In this document: one piece after another, positions 1 through 12,949 of the stretch
How positions within the stretch are numbered: position 1 is the stretch's first letter
Layout of the letters: every line of letters starts with the position of its first letter
From: Atopsyche davidsoni
Taxonomy: Eukaryota; Arthropoda; Insecta; Trichoptera; Hydrobiosidae
DNA length: 64,000 nt
Assembly: GCA_022113835.1 (NCBI GenBank)
Contig: JAILWY010000010.1
Span: forward strand, 2,443,501-2,507,500
Reading direction: 5' to 3'
The notes under the pieces: model-generated
What the model saw: only the letters and a program-made list of their open reading frames with translations
Databases searched by the model: none
What the model was told of the DNA's origin: nothing
Program-made: the position numbers and the translations under genes

Positions 1-1
1 G

Positions 2-3000
2 TCTCAGGCTGATTCCAAGCAATCCAAGAACGTCAATGTGCCGTCTCAAGATGTAAAATGTGATAGCAATAAAAATAAGGATGAAAGAAAGAAGCCTGAT
101 AGGTCGAAATCAAATTCCAAAAAGAAAATTTCTGCTTTGGAAAAACAGACTACAAGTCAAAAGAAAGATGAAGAGAAAATTTCCAAGAAGACTTCTCTCA
201 ATCCAACTCCCCCTTCTGCTAGTCTTAATATAAAGACTGAGTCTGTAATATTACCTTCCAAAAGTCCCGACATTGTTCAGAAGCATTTAATATCTTCTAG
301 TGATGCAAAATTTGGCAGTGTAGCGGCTCAAAAGCTCACCGAAAGTGATGTAGACAATGGAAAGAAATCTGACAAAGATCTCTTTGACACCCAGGACAAA
401 AACTCGCACAAGATGCAGAGCAAAATCTTCAGCAACACACATATGGTCAAGTCACCCAAAACATCCTCGGATATTGAGCACAAGATGCCAGAGTCTTGCG
501 AAGTTCAAACTCCAAAAGTAAACATTGAAACCAGAGATCTTCACATTTCAAAAATCACACAGTTGGAATCCACTGAAAAAGTTTCAGCATTTGAAATAGT
601 TCCTTCAGAGTTTAACGAGATGCAGGATATTGACCATACAAAATCTTCCAACAAAGCACCACTCTTGCATCAGCCTTATGCAAACCGTTCAATATTTTCT
701 CCACAGCCAGCAAGCAAGGATCAAGCTTGTTCAGATATCTTTGATTTCGGCCATGACATCCTAGCTGTTGACGAGACAGTGCATGTTGATGGCTTCAACA
801 TACCACAAGGCAACGAAGAAATGATGAAAGCCACACCCTTAGGCTCCTTCTTTGGTTCTGATTTTTTATTCAAGGAAGATTCAAAAGAAGATCGGGGTGT
901 AGGGGCAACCCTCAATTTGGTTGAAAAACTGAGAATGATATATAAAAAGTCAGGAGCTTGCAATCAGAGTGAAAGCGCTTCCGATGAAAATAATGATTTT
1001 AGAGATCCAAATAAGCTATCGTTTACTGACGACTTTAGTAAAAAAGATGACAATCTGGAACAACCCAAACATTTAGACAAATCAATATTAGGTTTAAGTG
1101 ACGAAGATCACAGTAGAAATATTTTAAATTCATCCCATCAATCTTTAGATAATGTATGCGATGTAAGACAAAAAGTAGACAATTCTCAAATTGAGACAAG
1201 CTTCCAAGACAAAGAGCTGGAAGACTGTAATTTGAATACAAAAACGGAAGATATAAAGAAATGGACAGCCGACAATCGATTTCATAAGGAAAGCAATATT
1301 AATTTAGAAGTAGATAAGGAAATTCAATATAATCTGGAAAATTTGAAAAACCAAGATTCTTTACTCAACACAGCTAGTTTACAAGACGATTTTATTGAAA
1401 AAATTCAATCTTTGGATATCTTAACAAAAGACATATTTCTACAAAGTCATGAGGCTAGCAAGAGTTTTGATTGTCAAACAGAAGAGAACACCTGCAGTTC
1501 TATGCAGCCAATGGTAGTTCAGAGAAGCGAAGAGCGGATGGATACGGCACGCGAGGCCGTTGTGAGTCACTCATATGACGGGGACATCAGCCTACAGCCC
1601 CCTGAGTGCACGCCCATTCCTTCACCTTACAATAGTCTCCGCCAGCAATCCAAGTGGGCCGACAGTGAGCTCATTCCTGCGCGGCGCTCGTCCATCTCTA
1701 GTTCTACTTCCGATTCTTCTGCTAGTCCTCCCAAGCAGGATGAGATTCCCCACCCAAAGTCCAACTTGCAAGGACAGTCTCATACAGAGATGCTTCAAGA
1801 AATAGGTTATTCTGGAATTCCGCCATACTCATGTTCTATGGACAATCTTCCTTTTAACCAGTTTACTTCAGAGCCTATGTTTATCGTCGGCCCCGTCTCA
1901 TTGTTTCCTTCCACTACTTCAATTGGATCTCAAATGCCTCTTTCATCACCAGGAGCAGCGTTATTCCCTCCGCTATTATCTTACCCAAATACTGGTTCTA
2001 TATCACAAATTCCTAAGCCTAATGAGGAACCTCTGTCTTATCCCACTGCTTGTTCAGCAGCTTTCACTTCATCGTCACATAATATGGCTCTCACAACTGC
2101 CATGATAGCTCCATTTACTTCAAAGAATGCTGGTGAGAACTCCCCGACCATCGATCCTGAATCTCAATTGACTCCTCCTAATTCATTCTCTATGACGCTC
2201 AATGAAGACTTTTCTAATAGAACATCTTTGCAAAACCAATTGAGTGTTGAAAAATCTTCTTCTGGAACTGAAATTTCACCTCTCCAAGGAAAACGATCTC
2301 CTACGAAACCAACTCGAACATCGTCGAGGTTCACTTCTCAGCATAAGTCCCCTGGGAAGAGTCCAGGCAAATCCCCCAAGCAGATAGTCACCACTGTAAA
2401 GGCAAACCAGAATCGCAGAGGGGTCTCGAGAAATAATCGTGGCTCTCGTGGAGGCATCAGAGGCAGACCAAGAGGGAAAACAAACCAAAGTATGCATTCA
2501 TTTATGGATTCCGATTACAATTCTACAGTTAATACAATTCACAACAAGTTGGTCGGCACTGTGTACGATTTGAACTTTGATGAGGACATCTCTAATGATA
2601 CAGTGAGTGTCTTAAAAACAATGCGTGAAAGGAGAAAATCCACAGACATTCATGAAAGAAAACCTGACATTGCATATAGAGACTCCTCTCAATCTCCTAA
2701 ATTTACAAGTCCTCAACATTTAAGCAAGCGAAGTTCTTATAATGCTGACATCAGAGATCTAAGACCGCCTTCACCTATCCCAGAGGTACCGACAGCAGTT
2801 GAGGAGGCCAAGAGTCCGGAGATGAACGTGGCAGTAGAGAGCACCCAACCACCCATACCATCCATTGTGCAGCCTGTACTGCCCGGTCCAGTAGATATGC
2901 GAACTTACAGCTCTTTTGAACCCCTAATCACCACCGACTTTAACAACCAGCAACTTCTTGGTGCTTTTGCGAGTGGTACTGCTGATCAGCAGCTACTGCC

Positions 3001-4546
3001 TGAAGCTCTTGATGAAGAATTGGAAAAAGAACTTCAACTTGCCCTCCTCAACAGCAGTAATAAGTCTCAAGAACCAGTTATGGCATTACATCGATTGACC
3101 TCTGCAAACACACATCTTACAGGAGAAGAACTTTCACACCAATCTCACGAAATGCCCACACCTAAAGTCTCACTTACAGATTCTCGTAATCAGTTGAAAG
3201 TAAAAATCAAAGGACCTTTTTTGGATGCAAATTACTCTGCGGGTTGTTCTGTCACCCCTGTTATTCAGCAGCCGAGTATACCTATCATGGAGCAGCCTCC
3301 AGGAGCCATGTCCTTGGGCGCTCCCAGTGCTGTCAACTCTGTGACTTCTGCTATGATTGCATCGGGAACATCTAATTTAAGAAGAATGCGTAAAAAGGAA
3401 TTATTGCGACAGTATTGTACCCAAGACATGAACATGGATGATCCCATGTCAGGTAACATAATTAACCAAGCCGTGCCTCCCGTTCCTGTAACTACATTCA
3501 GCAGAACCATTATCACTATACCTAAGGCCGTAGCATCCATGACGAGCATTCCTACGAGAGAAGACTATAAGGCGGTAGTCGATGCCAATATGGAGAAAAA
3601 GCGACGGAAAATAACAGGTGGGCTATCCCGTGACCACCGATCTCTAGACAATGATGATGACTTGGAATTCATTCAAAACACTTCTGGGCTGTCTATACCG
3701 ACACAGTTAGCCCTATCTTATAAACGCCGAGGAAGAATACCTAAGCCCACACCGTCCCTCTCCGGCCACAGAGCTGCCCAGCCCACACCTAAACTCAAAA
3801 TTAAAATTGGTAACTTCCCTAACACAGACCAGTCTTCTGTTTCAAACCCTAACTATGTACCACAGTTTAAACCCCCTAAGAAGAGACTCATGAGCATTCC
3901 TAAGCCTAGTGTTGAGGACCTGCGCAGGGAGAGTATGAAATTCAGGCGCATGGTAATGGCAGATTTCGAAGACGGAGAAAAGGAAAAGAAAAAGCGAATC
4001 AAAAGTGAAAAACGAAAAAAGAAAAAGGAAAGGCGAGCATCACAAATGCACGTTATCAAGAAAGAATATGAAAGCACTACAAAATTTGTGATTTGCTTAG
4101 CAAGGAAGAAAGAAGATGGTGCCAGCGGAAGTGAAATTAAGGAAGAGGCTATCAAAACTGAAATTAAGGAAGAGGCTATTGAGGATCCTCCAACTTCTGA
4201 GCCCGGCCCCCCTGAGGTAAAGCCGGCTCCTACAGCAGAGGATCCCTTCGAGTACGACCCTACAGCACAGGACCCTCTCGCTCTAGATTCTCCCAGGACT
4301 TCTGGTTTTCCTTCTCCTAGCCTGGCTGCTCTGCGTGCTGTGCGCTCTGGTTCCTCTAAGGTTTCTCCCATCCGACTCAAGCTGTCACGCAGCACGGGGG
4401 GCACGGGGTACGTAATGAAGGACTCCCCGGGAGCGCCCGTGGAGGAGGGAGCTCCTCCCACCCCCCTGCTGGAAACGACAGCCCCCACCCCTGACCCTCT
4501 CAGCTGCCCGCCCCTCACTCACACCAAGCACTGTGAAGTCAGATGA
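2..4546 (+). CDS. Large disordered basic protein, probably nuclear (C-terminal exon, 5' partial)
   Basis: One uninterrupted frame of about 1514 codons runs from the first bases of the window to TGA, with TAA directly after. No ATG start is visible, so this is the last coding exon of a longer gene. The protein has no globular domain I can recognise and is rich in Ser, Lys, Pro and Glu. Visible motifs are a repeated SPGKSPGK stretch followed by an Arg/Gly run with a GRPRGK AT-hook-like core (about residues 785-825), short KVKIKG and KLKIKIG patches, a Lys-rich run (about 1325-1345) that would serve as a nuclear signal, a duplicated EIKEEAI motif and a Pro-rich end. Such tails are typical of large chromatin proteins; a rhinoceros-type PHD protein is one possibility, but the PHD part would lie upstream and I cannot confirm it. 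The reading frame is certain; the identity is not. Confidence 0.85.
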   Translation, partial: SQADSKQSKNVNVPSQDVKCDSNKNKDERKKPDRSKSNSKKKISALEKQTTSQKKDEEKISKKTSLNPTPPSASLNIKTESVILPSKSPDIVQKHLISSSDAKFGSVAAQKLTESDVDNGKKSDKDLFDTQDKNSHKMQSKIFSNTHMVKSPKTSSDIEHKMPESCEVQTPKVNIETRDLHISKITQLESTEKVSAFEIVPSEFNEMQDIDHTKSSNKAPLLHQPYANRSIFSPQPASKDQACSDIFDFGHDILAVDETVHVDGFNIPQGNEEMMKATPLGSFFGSDFLFKEDSKEDRGVGATLNLVEKLRMIYKKSGACNQSESASDENNDFRDPNKLSFTDDFSKKDDNLEQPKHLDKSILGLSDEDHSRNILNSSHQSLDNVCDVRQKVDNSQIETSFQDKELEDCNLNTKTEDIKKWTADNRFHKESNINLEVDKEIQYNLENLKNQDSLLNTASLQDDFIEKIQSLDILTKDIFLQSHEASKSFDCQTEENTCSSMQPMVVQRSEERMDTAREAVVSHSYDGDISLQPPECTPIPSPYNSLRQQSKWADSELIPARRSSISSSTSDSSASPPKQDEIPHPKSNLQGQSHTEMLQEIGYSGIPPYSCSMDNLPFNQFTSEPMFIVGPVSLFPSTTSIGSQMPLSSPGAALFPPLLSYPNTGSISQIPKPNEEPLSYPTACSAAFTSSSHNMALTTAMIAPFTSKNAGENSPTIDPESQLTPPNSFSMTLNEDFSNRTSLQNQLSVEKSSSGTEISPLQGKRSPTKPTRTSSRFTSQHKSPGKSPGKSPKQIVTTVKANQNRRGVSRNNRGSRGGIRGRPRGKTNQSMHSFMDSDYNSTVNTIHNKLVGTVYDLNFDEDISNDTVSVLKTMRERRKSTDIHERKPDIAYRDSSQSPKFTSPQHLSKRSSYNADIRDLRPPSPIPEVPTAVEEAKSPEMNVAVESTQPPIPSIVQPVLPGPVDMRTYSSFEPLITTDFNNQQLLGAFASGTADQQLLPEALDEELEKELQLALLNSSNKSQEPVMALHRLTSANTHLTGEELSHQSHEMPTPKVSLTDSRNQLKVKIKGPFLDANYSAGCSVTPVIQQPSIPIMEQPPGAMSLGAPSAVNSVTSAMIASGTSNLRRMRKKELLRQYCTQDMNMDDPMSGNIINQAVPPVPVTTFSRTIITIPKAVASMTSIPTREDYKAVVDANMEKKRRKITGGLSRDHRSLDNDDDLEFIQNTSGLSIPTQLALSYKRRGRIPKPTPSLSGHRAAQPTPKLKIKIGNFPNTDQSSVSNPNYVPQFKPPKKRLMSIPKPSVEDLRRESMKFRRMVMADFEDGEKEKKKRIKSEKRKKKKERRASQMHVIKKEYESTTKFVICLARKKEDGASGSEIKEEAIKTEIKEEAIEDPPTSEPGPPEVKPAPTAEDPFEYDPTAQDPLALDSPRTSGFPSPSLAALRAVRSGSSKVSPIRLKLSRSTGGTGYVMKDSPGAPVEEGAPPTPLLETTAPTPDPLSCPPLTHTKHCEVR

Positions 4547-6470
4547 TAAAGCACACCACCCCTGCATGAATATTCCTTTTAAACTACATTAACTAGCCTA
4601 TGTATTAGTGCATTTAAAATATTTGGAAAATGCCAACTGTGTATTGTACATTATAAATGTTAATCTTTAAGAAAATCATAGTAGTATTTATATGCCAATT
4701 AGTTTTAACATTTAGGGTAATTTTAATTATTAATCTTTTAAAGAATATTCAATAGTTACTTTATAGTGGCACAGTGAGTGAGCCAGGTTTTATACAAATG
4801 TTTTTAAGTTCCATAATTGATATAATATATGCAGCTGACAAATATTGTCACTCACTAATATTAAGCATTGTATTAACCTTATATGACCTTTTGTGAATCT
4901 TACTTTTTATCTGAAAAGTTTTAAGTTATATGTGAGTAGGCTTTCTCAAACTGAGTTGATATTTTACTTTGGATACCTGACCTGCAGAATACTGTACTGC
5001 ACATGTGCCCAGTGAACCGGGAACGACGGCCACAACTGGGAACATACATGCTTTACCATGTTTTAATTTTGCAGTACAGTATTCTGTATTGTGGAACTCC
5101 CTCAACTACTTGTTTTTATTAAATCGTCGGGTCTGTGGGGGTTATACTAGTGATAGTTTTTGAATAATTTTTTTTTTTAAGTGAACAGCATTTTATTATT
5201 TTTATATTCTTACATATATGTATTCAGAGACCTCAAGGAATAGTTTGAGAAACCCTAGTGAAACATTATAATGATTTTTTTTTATTGAAGAATTTTTTTC
5301 TAATTGCTGAATTTTTTTCTAATTGCTGAAATATTAGAAAAAAATTATTATTAGTTTACCTATGATTTCATTGATGTATTTTACTTTTTGCTGGTGAAAT
5401 ACTTTTACTATTAGTACTTGACATGTCCCTCTGCAGCACGAGCGGGTTTAAAATATTGGCATGTGACTAAGTAAAGTCAGTGCCTGATAGTTTTATTATT
5501 TGACATTGTTGATGTAATTTAAACATAAATAGGACTCTGTGCTCTAAGAGTACAGTATAGCATTCAAAATGTATAAAAAGTGTACATGTTTTACATAGTG
5601 TAATGATGAGAACCTGTTTATTTATTGGAAAGGTAGACGCCGTGATGGTTGGTATTCTGGGACACTGTACATTGTTGACATCCCTTATGTGATATTATCA
5701 CAAGAGAGCTCACAGTTCTCCCGCGAGGAGCATTTGAGGGTCAATTATCGGATAGAGTAATGATATTTTTGTATATATATGTAAGTAACTGAATGCAATA
5801 GCTGTATATATGGAGGGAAGAGCAACATTCGCAGTTCTGTGAGGGAGAGCGGTTGTCTTAGTCGGTTGTGAATTTCATGTTGAGTAGTTAAATAATTCAA
5901 TACTTGTAAATTCTCTTATTTATAATTTGTACATATGACATTAAACTAATATCTAGAACTAGGACTACCTAAGTACTGTATAGTAATTTTATATGCATAT
6001 TTTTATATAATTGTAAAAGCACTAATTTTTTAAGAAACGTATCTTATATTTGAGATTTATAGTATATTTATGTGCACATATAAGCAATTCAAGCGATTGT
6101 ATAGAAATGTGTAAATTATGAAATATATTTATCAAAACATATTTATATTGCGTTAATGAATCCTGCAGCCGGAATAATTTGTTTAAAATTTCCAATGATA
6201 CTCACTAATGGTAAGGGATTTGTATGACACGCACCTCGTCGTGAGAATGCAGACCGAGAGGACGGGCGGTCCCGGCGACTTGTACAAACTACTTAGCATA
6301 TGTGTACAGATAGGTGATTCAAGTGTTTCATAATAATAAATGTCTCGAGTGTCGTAGCCTGTTAGTGTACATATGGAGCCACGGGAGTGGTGTTGTATCA
6401 TAAGGGTCCCATAAATGTGCACATAGCCGCCGTCATTCTGTTAAAATAAACTTTTTTAGAACTGTAGTAC
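4547..6470 (+). other. 3' UTR of the large disordered protein gene
   Basis: AT-rich non-coding sequence follows the double stop. The first well-placed AATAAA is at 6445-6450, followed by T-rich sequence and a GT-rich stretch, so the transcript probably ends near 6470. Further AATAAA hexamers near 6590 and 6644 could give longer ends. No ORF of interest lies here. Confidence 0.5.
4985..5086. repeat. 17-bp perfect inverted repeat in the 3' UTR
   Basis: Arms 4985-5001 (CAGAATACTGTACTGCA) and 5070-5086 are exact reverse complements separated by 68 bases. In RNA this would form a long-loop stem, or it could be the termini of a tiny MITE. Confidence 0.6.
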
Positions 6471-8527
6471 CTTGTTTTATTGATCAGTCGGAGGAACTGT
6501 TTCTTACATTATTAGCGACCATGTCTAAGTATTAAAGCCTGTGTACACTGGTACACTTGCCTATGAGAATAATTGATGTTAATACTAGAAAATAAATATC
6601 TAGGGATATAATCTTCTCGACTATTAGCTAAGAAAATTGTAAAATAAAAGTAATTAAAAATAGTGTGGTTTTTTCTTTATGTTTTACCCTAAATTTAATT
6701 TGAATACTAAAGAAGTTTTAAAAAGTATGTAAGTATTCAACAATTGATGTAACGTGAACAATGTAAGTATTCTTTTGAGTGATGAATGCTAAGTTAATAG
6801 TGAATATTCTGATTTTCAGAATTACTTAGGGTTTTATTTTGCAGTTTTATATTTTACCCTGTTCATTTCACCCAAATTTTCCAAGAGAATGTGGATGTAC
6901 TAAATACTAGATTTATGTATTTAATCTAAAATATGTTGCTGGTGTAAAAATTCATTTCTATTGCCCAAAAATGAGTTCGGTAAGGCAGGGTCAAGCTATG
7001 ATATGGAGAGATACCGTAAGCAGTGAAAACAATGCAATTTGAACCACCCGACCATTAAAAATCTTAATGATTTTTAATTCACAATAGGATGTTATTTAAA
7101 AATATATATATAAGGGGTGGGGTTGTAAAGACTTTCATCATACTGCACACCTCTGAAGTAGGGTTAAATAGAGTTAGATATGTTGGTGAGAATTTTTTTT
7201 TGTGATCTTCATAAAGGTGTATGCAGTTTTTATGTTTTCAAGCTACAAAAAATAGTAAATAAAGTATTTAATTTAATAATATAAACCCAAGATAACTAAT
7301 TGCTAAAATTTACACATAACCAAAAAAAAAAGTTAAAAAAGAACAATTTTTATTGATTTATTATTTAATAACAAAATAGTATAATTCAATGTTTTTAAAA
7401 ATTATAATTTATAATTATTTATTTATTTAATTAATTTAAATGTATTGTATTCGCCTCAAATGTATTTAGAAAAATATATATGAATTCGGACCCTATTATT
7501 TGTTTGAGAATATATCTATTTTTATTGTTTTTTGACTAAAACCAAATAAATAAAAAATATTAGGTTACCGTTTAAAAAAAATGATTATTACGGAAAGCTC
7601 ATTTTGTTTGTGGTTGCATTTTGCGTTCATCCTTGTCGATGACAGTTCTTGACAGCATTGTAGTGTTTTTAATTCATATATAAATATATATGTTTTATGT
7701 AAAATATGCTATTGCACTTAATTATGAAGTGAAAGAAGAGGTTGGCATTGGAAGATTAGGTATATTTTAATGTTTTACTACTAAAATGGTGTACACCAGC
7801 ATAAATAATAATGATATGTTCATTGATACAAACCCATATGAAAGGAACAATAAATATTTTCTAAATGACAAAATTGTGTTTTTCATTAACCTATAAACTT
7901 TAAATTTCTATTGAAAAAAATATCAATAAATCACTATTATAAATAGTTATTTTGCATTAAATATGCAAAATACAATATTAAAGCCATAAGGAATTATAAA
8001 CAACTACGAGGGTTTGAGAGCAATTATAAAAAGCTCTATATCTCAGAAATAGGACTTGTACTCATAAAAATCCAATGTTATAAAATAATAAATAAGCTAT
8101 GTATTAATAATTCAAAGTTCATATGTGCCCATAATTATGAATGTGGTGTTAATAACCTGATGATAAAAATATAAGTTATCAGAGTTAGCTGCCTTGCCAA
8201 TTTCCGACTAATGAAATTCAGAGACTTGTAAAAGGCAAGTGGATAGCGGAGGCACCCGGAACAAACAAATTAAAGAAATAATCTTCTGCTTCTTATAAGT
8301 AAAGTCCTTTCAAGATCCTCGCTATTTAAAGATTGATAGCTTCCCGACTCTTAGAAAAATAAGTATGAAACAATCGTAATGCCCTTGCGGAATTATTTTA
8401 AATAATTATTTCTAGTAAAAACAATAAAATAAAAAAAAAGTATTTCTAAGCAATATAGAATTCACAGTCATAGCATTATCATATGCCAATGTTTAGCTTG
8501 TTTGTTGATAAGATTCTTATATGATTA

Positions 8528-8558
<31 letters not shown>

Positions 8559-8579
8559 CATATATATGTTTTCTTAGGA
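6471..8579. other. Gene-free AT-rich intergenic DNA
   Basis: Many homopolymer A/T runs and short ATATAT tracts, with stops in all frames. I see no gene, RNA or clear repeat structure here. Confidence 0.6.
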
Positions 8580-8659
8580 AGAATAGTGTAGTGAGTCCCC
8601 GGGTCCTACAATGCAGTTTTATATTCAAAGGAAAAGTCTGCGTATTGCTGCTGCCCAAT
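8580..8659 (+). repeat. Dispersed repeat fragment, copy 1 of 2
   Basis: About 80 bases ending in TATTGCTGCTGCCCAAT match 27630-27706 with scattered differences. The family is unknown; it is probably an old transposon piece. Confidence 0.55.
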
Positions 8660-8701
8660 AGCATTGTTATATAATCCTTTCCTTACAAAGTTCTGGCTTT
8701 T

Positions 8702-9275
<574 letters not shown>

Positions 9276-9322
<47 letters not shown>

Positions 9323-9700
9323 TAAATATATATATATATTTTTTTAAATTATATTATTTTTTTACAAGTGTAGAAATATGATATAATTCTATAGATTATC
9401 ACTAGGTTTATCTTCGTAAGCCAAACTGATAAAATTTTGTTGTATTCCTTATTATCTACTGATAATCATACAGAGTCAAACATGTATATTCATGTGTATA
9501 AAAAATATGTATATATTTCTATATTATCATATATATATATTTTTATATTATCATATATATATATTTCTATATTATCATATATATATTTATATATATTAAC
9601 ATATATATATTTATATATATTAACATATATATAAATATATATATATTTATATGTATATATATATATATATATATACATATTACAAAGCATGAAAAACATG
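9276..9700. repeat. TA-rich microsatellite cluster
   Basis: Runs of ATATAT interrupted by short TTATATTATC and TATATTAACA motifs (9276-9330 and about 9520-9685). The Tyr/Ile-rich ORFs are artefacts. Confidence 0.85.
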
Positions 9701-10206
9701 AAAAACTATATATATATAGTTTTTCATGTAGAACAGTTAAGCGTAATCTTTCTAGGATTTTGTGGTCCTGTTGAATTTCTGGAAAATAATCTAATGTCAA
9801 TTTGTGCCTGCCTTCGATATCATTTGCTTCCACTTGAATCAATATTGAGAACGAAAGCTTTTTAGGATATTTACTCTTATTGATTAGATAGTATATAGGA
9901 GTTGGTCTTTATTACAAATCTAACTCCCGATCAATGAATATCGAAATCCAGCATAGGAAGCATCAAGTTAAAGTTAAATCGAAACATCTGACAAAGCGAG
10001 CCCGGCGCCAATATGTGAGTAGTAACTGTCAGTTATAGTCTTGTATAAAGTGTACCATATTTCTCACGCAATTAAAATTGTCTTATCCACGAAGGCTGTT
10101 GCCAACACATGAAAATCAGATTATACTGCTGCTTTTATCTGTCACCAATATGATCTAATTTGTTTATGGCCTGGCACAACAATTGTGATAATTACTGTAA
10201 ATATTT
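9701..10206. other. Gene-free intergenic stretch
   Basis: No ORF, RNA or repeat boundary that I can support. Confidence 0.5.
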
Positions 10207-10610
10207 TTCGCAATATCTACTTTACCAATTAAAAAGTTTTAAATGCAAAAAGTGAGATACATTCCTTCTTCTTGACAAGAGATTATTTCAATTCTTATAT
10301 AATGCTTTTGTAATATGAGAAATATGTGTTTTCCTAAGTGAAGTTTAGGCATTTGAGAGATCATAAAAATTTATGGTACAATAATCCTAACCTTTTAGGA
10401 ACTCGTTACTAAACTTTGGTTTCAAATAAAAATTTGTAACATTTCCGAGTCTTAATTTTATTTTGAAAGACGACGTTTATCAAATAATAAAAAAGAGTTT
10501 AATATAATTTATAGATTTTTTATATTTTGTAAAAAAAAAAATTTTTTTAGTACGGAAAAATAAAGAGGCAATTAAATAAATGAAATACACGATTTCGTAA
10601 AAAAGTGACC
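10207..10610 (+). repeat. Dispersed repeat, copy 1 (related to 38262-38690)
   Basis: Shares, in the same order, GATACATTCCTTCTTCT, an AATATGTG(T/C)TTTCC block, a TAATTTATA...ATATTTTGTAAAAAA block and a final AAAATAAAG...ATTAAATAAATG block with the sequence in nwk intron 6. It is a diverged, non-coding repeat of unknown class. Confidence 0.55.
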
Positions 10611-10875
10611 AAAGCTTGAACGAGTTGAACGCCGAGCGGGGATACGTCTTTTTGTTTATCAGTGTTTTAAAATCATTTTAGGGTTATTTAACGCTGTGCA
10701 AGGCTCGGCGTGTATTAATAATTTATATACAAAACGTATTTCATTTTAAAATCCATGTGAATATTTGACATGTTGCACAGTGGTGCGATACTTGACTTTG
10801 CATAGGCGCCTAGGCGGGCAGCCGCTTTGATTGCGTATTTGCGGCGGTGCCACGTTGACGGGATAATTAGTTAAG

Positions 10876-11019
10876 GCCTCTACACACGTAGTAATAAATC
10901 GCGCTATTAATTTGCAGCTAGCCAATAGCGTCCTACATTTTAGGCAAAACCATAAAAAACACCCAAAATAAAGGGACGCTGTTGGCTACTTGCGATTTGT
11001 TGCTACGTGTGTAGAGAGC
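10876..11019. mobile_element. Hairpin MITE, CTCTACACACGT family
   Basis: Starts GCCTCTACACACGTAG and ends with the reverse complement CTACGTGTGTAGAG. The inner sequence AGCCAATAGCGTCC is again mirrored by GGGACGCTGTTGGCT, so most of the element can fold back. Related copies: 11050, 39676, 40918 and 47821. Confidence 0.75.
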
Positions 11020-11049
11020 TTTATTACACGCGTTATGGAGTCAATCTAG

Positions 11050-11208
11050 TCCTTTACACACGTAGCAACAAATCGTGCCACCAACTTGCAGCTGGCCAAT
11101 AGCCTAGCTTTTATTTAAAATAAAAAAAAAACAAAATAATAAATAACATTCAAAATAAAGGCTAGCTCCAAGTCGGTGGCACGATTTGTTGCTACGTGTT
11201 TAGGACCT
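11050..11208. mobile_element. Hairpin MITE, CTCTACACACGT family, near-perfect arms
   Basis: The left arm (TTTACACACGTAGCAACAAA then TCGTGCCACC) is mirrored at the right end, and the AGCCTAGCTTTTATTT portion is mirrored by AAATAAAGGCTAGCT. The two MITEs sit only about 30 bases apart. Confidence 0.8.
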
Positions 11209-11422
11209 TTTGAAATAAACGCCCGATAAATCGAGTCACGCGTATTTATCGTTGAATAATGTTTTCACTGTCACTTTTCGTCTTTTATTTAAATTATTAA
11301 AATACTTTTATATTTTATTTAAAAATATTAAAATAGATTCCCTCTATGTTTTTTTGCATCAGGTGTCACTTATCACCTTTACTGATTGTGGTTCTCAATG
11401 TAAAATGCCATTATCTCTTTAC

Positions 11423-11789
11423 CAGGGGTGGTCAACTTTTGTATCTACTTTTTATCTTAAAAATGTGTCGCGATCGACTTGGTGTCGTGGGCCCAGTCTG
11501 AGTGGGAAGACGGAAGTGCGAAATGCATACTCTGTATATACACTGTGTTTCAGTGCATATACAAGGTGCACTCTCGTGAGCTCTGGGTGGATAATCAAAA
11601 TATACATTCGTTTACTTACTTGAAAAACAAAATAATTATTTAACGGGCTGAACAAGTCACGTCCAGGGGAATTCCCGATTCACACAAATAAGTGATCTAT
11701 TTATCATGTAGTATAATCGGTTTCAAAGTCAAGACACTGTGAGTGATCGACCAAAATTAGCTTCGCGATCGACATGTTGGCCACCCCTG
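11423..11789. mobile_element. hAT-type MITE (CAGGGGTGG termini)
   Basis: Begins CAGGGGTGGTCAAC and ends GTTGGCCACCCCTG, the inverted terminal repeats typical of non-autonomous hAT elements. GCGATCGAC occurs near both ends. No target duplication could be confirmed. Confidence 0.7.
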
Positions 11790-12949
11790 ATAAATACATT
11801 ACCAGATTTATTTATCAAGATAGGCAGTCATAATAGATATATTCGGCTCTAGATATATGTTGTACTATCAAATATTCGACAAAAGTAAAATATAGGCCAA
11901 TTAAGGCTCTTGCATAATTTAGATGATAAACGGTTTTGTTTACAATATGTTTTTAGGTAATCGATTCACAAATGAAACGACGAAAAAAATGTTTTGCAAT
12001 GCCGTAACGGCTATCGTGGCCAGGTGTTGTATTTAATTCAACCACAGTGGCTGTAACCGGGCGAGAATTGAGTCCTTATAAGGAGAAATCGATATTAGTA
12101 CCTAGTTTGTTAAAAAAATGTGGCTAGCAATCATTCTTGACTGTGTTATGGTATCAATGTAGCATTCGGTCTTGTAGTGATGTAAAAAAAATATTTTATA
12201 TGTATTTAATTTAGCGCAGACCAGTGTGTTTAATTCATTATTAATTAATGAAAGATTACTAGTAAACGATTTTATTCAAACATGGTCTATAGGTTTTCAT
12301 TGTAATACAAAAGCCTTTATTATATTATCACATGTCTGCAGTTACGATACATAATAAACGAATAATCACTGCATTGGATAATATAAATAAATTTGTAATT
12401 ATATGATATTAATTATTTATTAAAACAGCAAGCAATACTGTGTGTTTTATTATTCACGAAATTAACAAATGTATGCGCAAAGTCTGATATCTGCTTATTG
12501 TTGTGGTATTATAAAATGTTTTTTCTTATCACAAGTCTATTGATAAGTATAACAAGTAATAAGAGGTTTAATAGTGAAAATAGACAACATAAAAAAATAT
12601 TATTGAAAGGCATAGAAAAGTTGTACTAGTTGTAAAAAAAGATTTGACTAATATTCACTTTGCTCAACAAGCATTCGCGTGCAACCTCGCGACTCAGCGT
12701 CGACGTTTGCGAGCACATCCGGATAAAGGACGACTCAGTTTTTCATTTCAGACATGTGGGAGAATGTCACCACTTGACTTATGGTTAGTCAGGAGAGAGC
12801 CACAGGTCACGGTGCAAACGGAATGTGCGCCCCGCTGAATAGTCAGAAACCCACTGTCAGCAGGGGATGTAGGGTGTTCCTGAAAGTGTAGGGGAATTCG
12901 TGAGACCGGTGGACGTACACAGAAAATAAACGAGGCATCGATTTACGGT
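11790..12949. other. Gene-free upstream region of nwk
   Basis: AT-rich up to about 12650, then more GC. No gene structure seen; the short ORF at 12644-12838 has no recognisable features. Confidence 0.45.
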
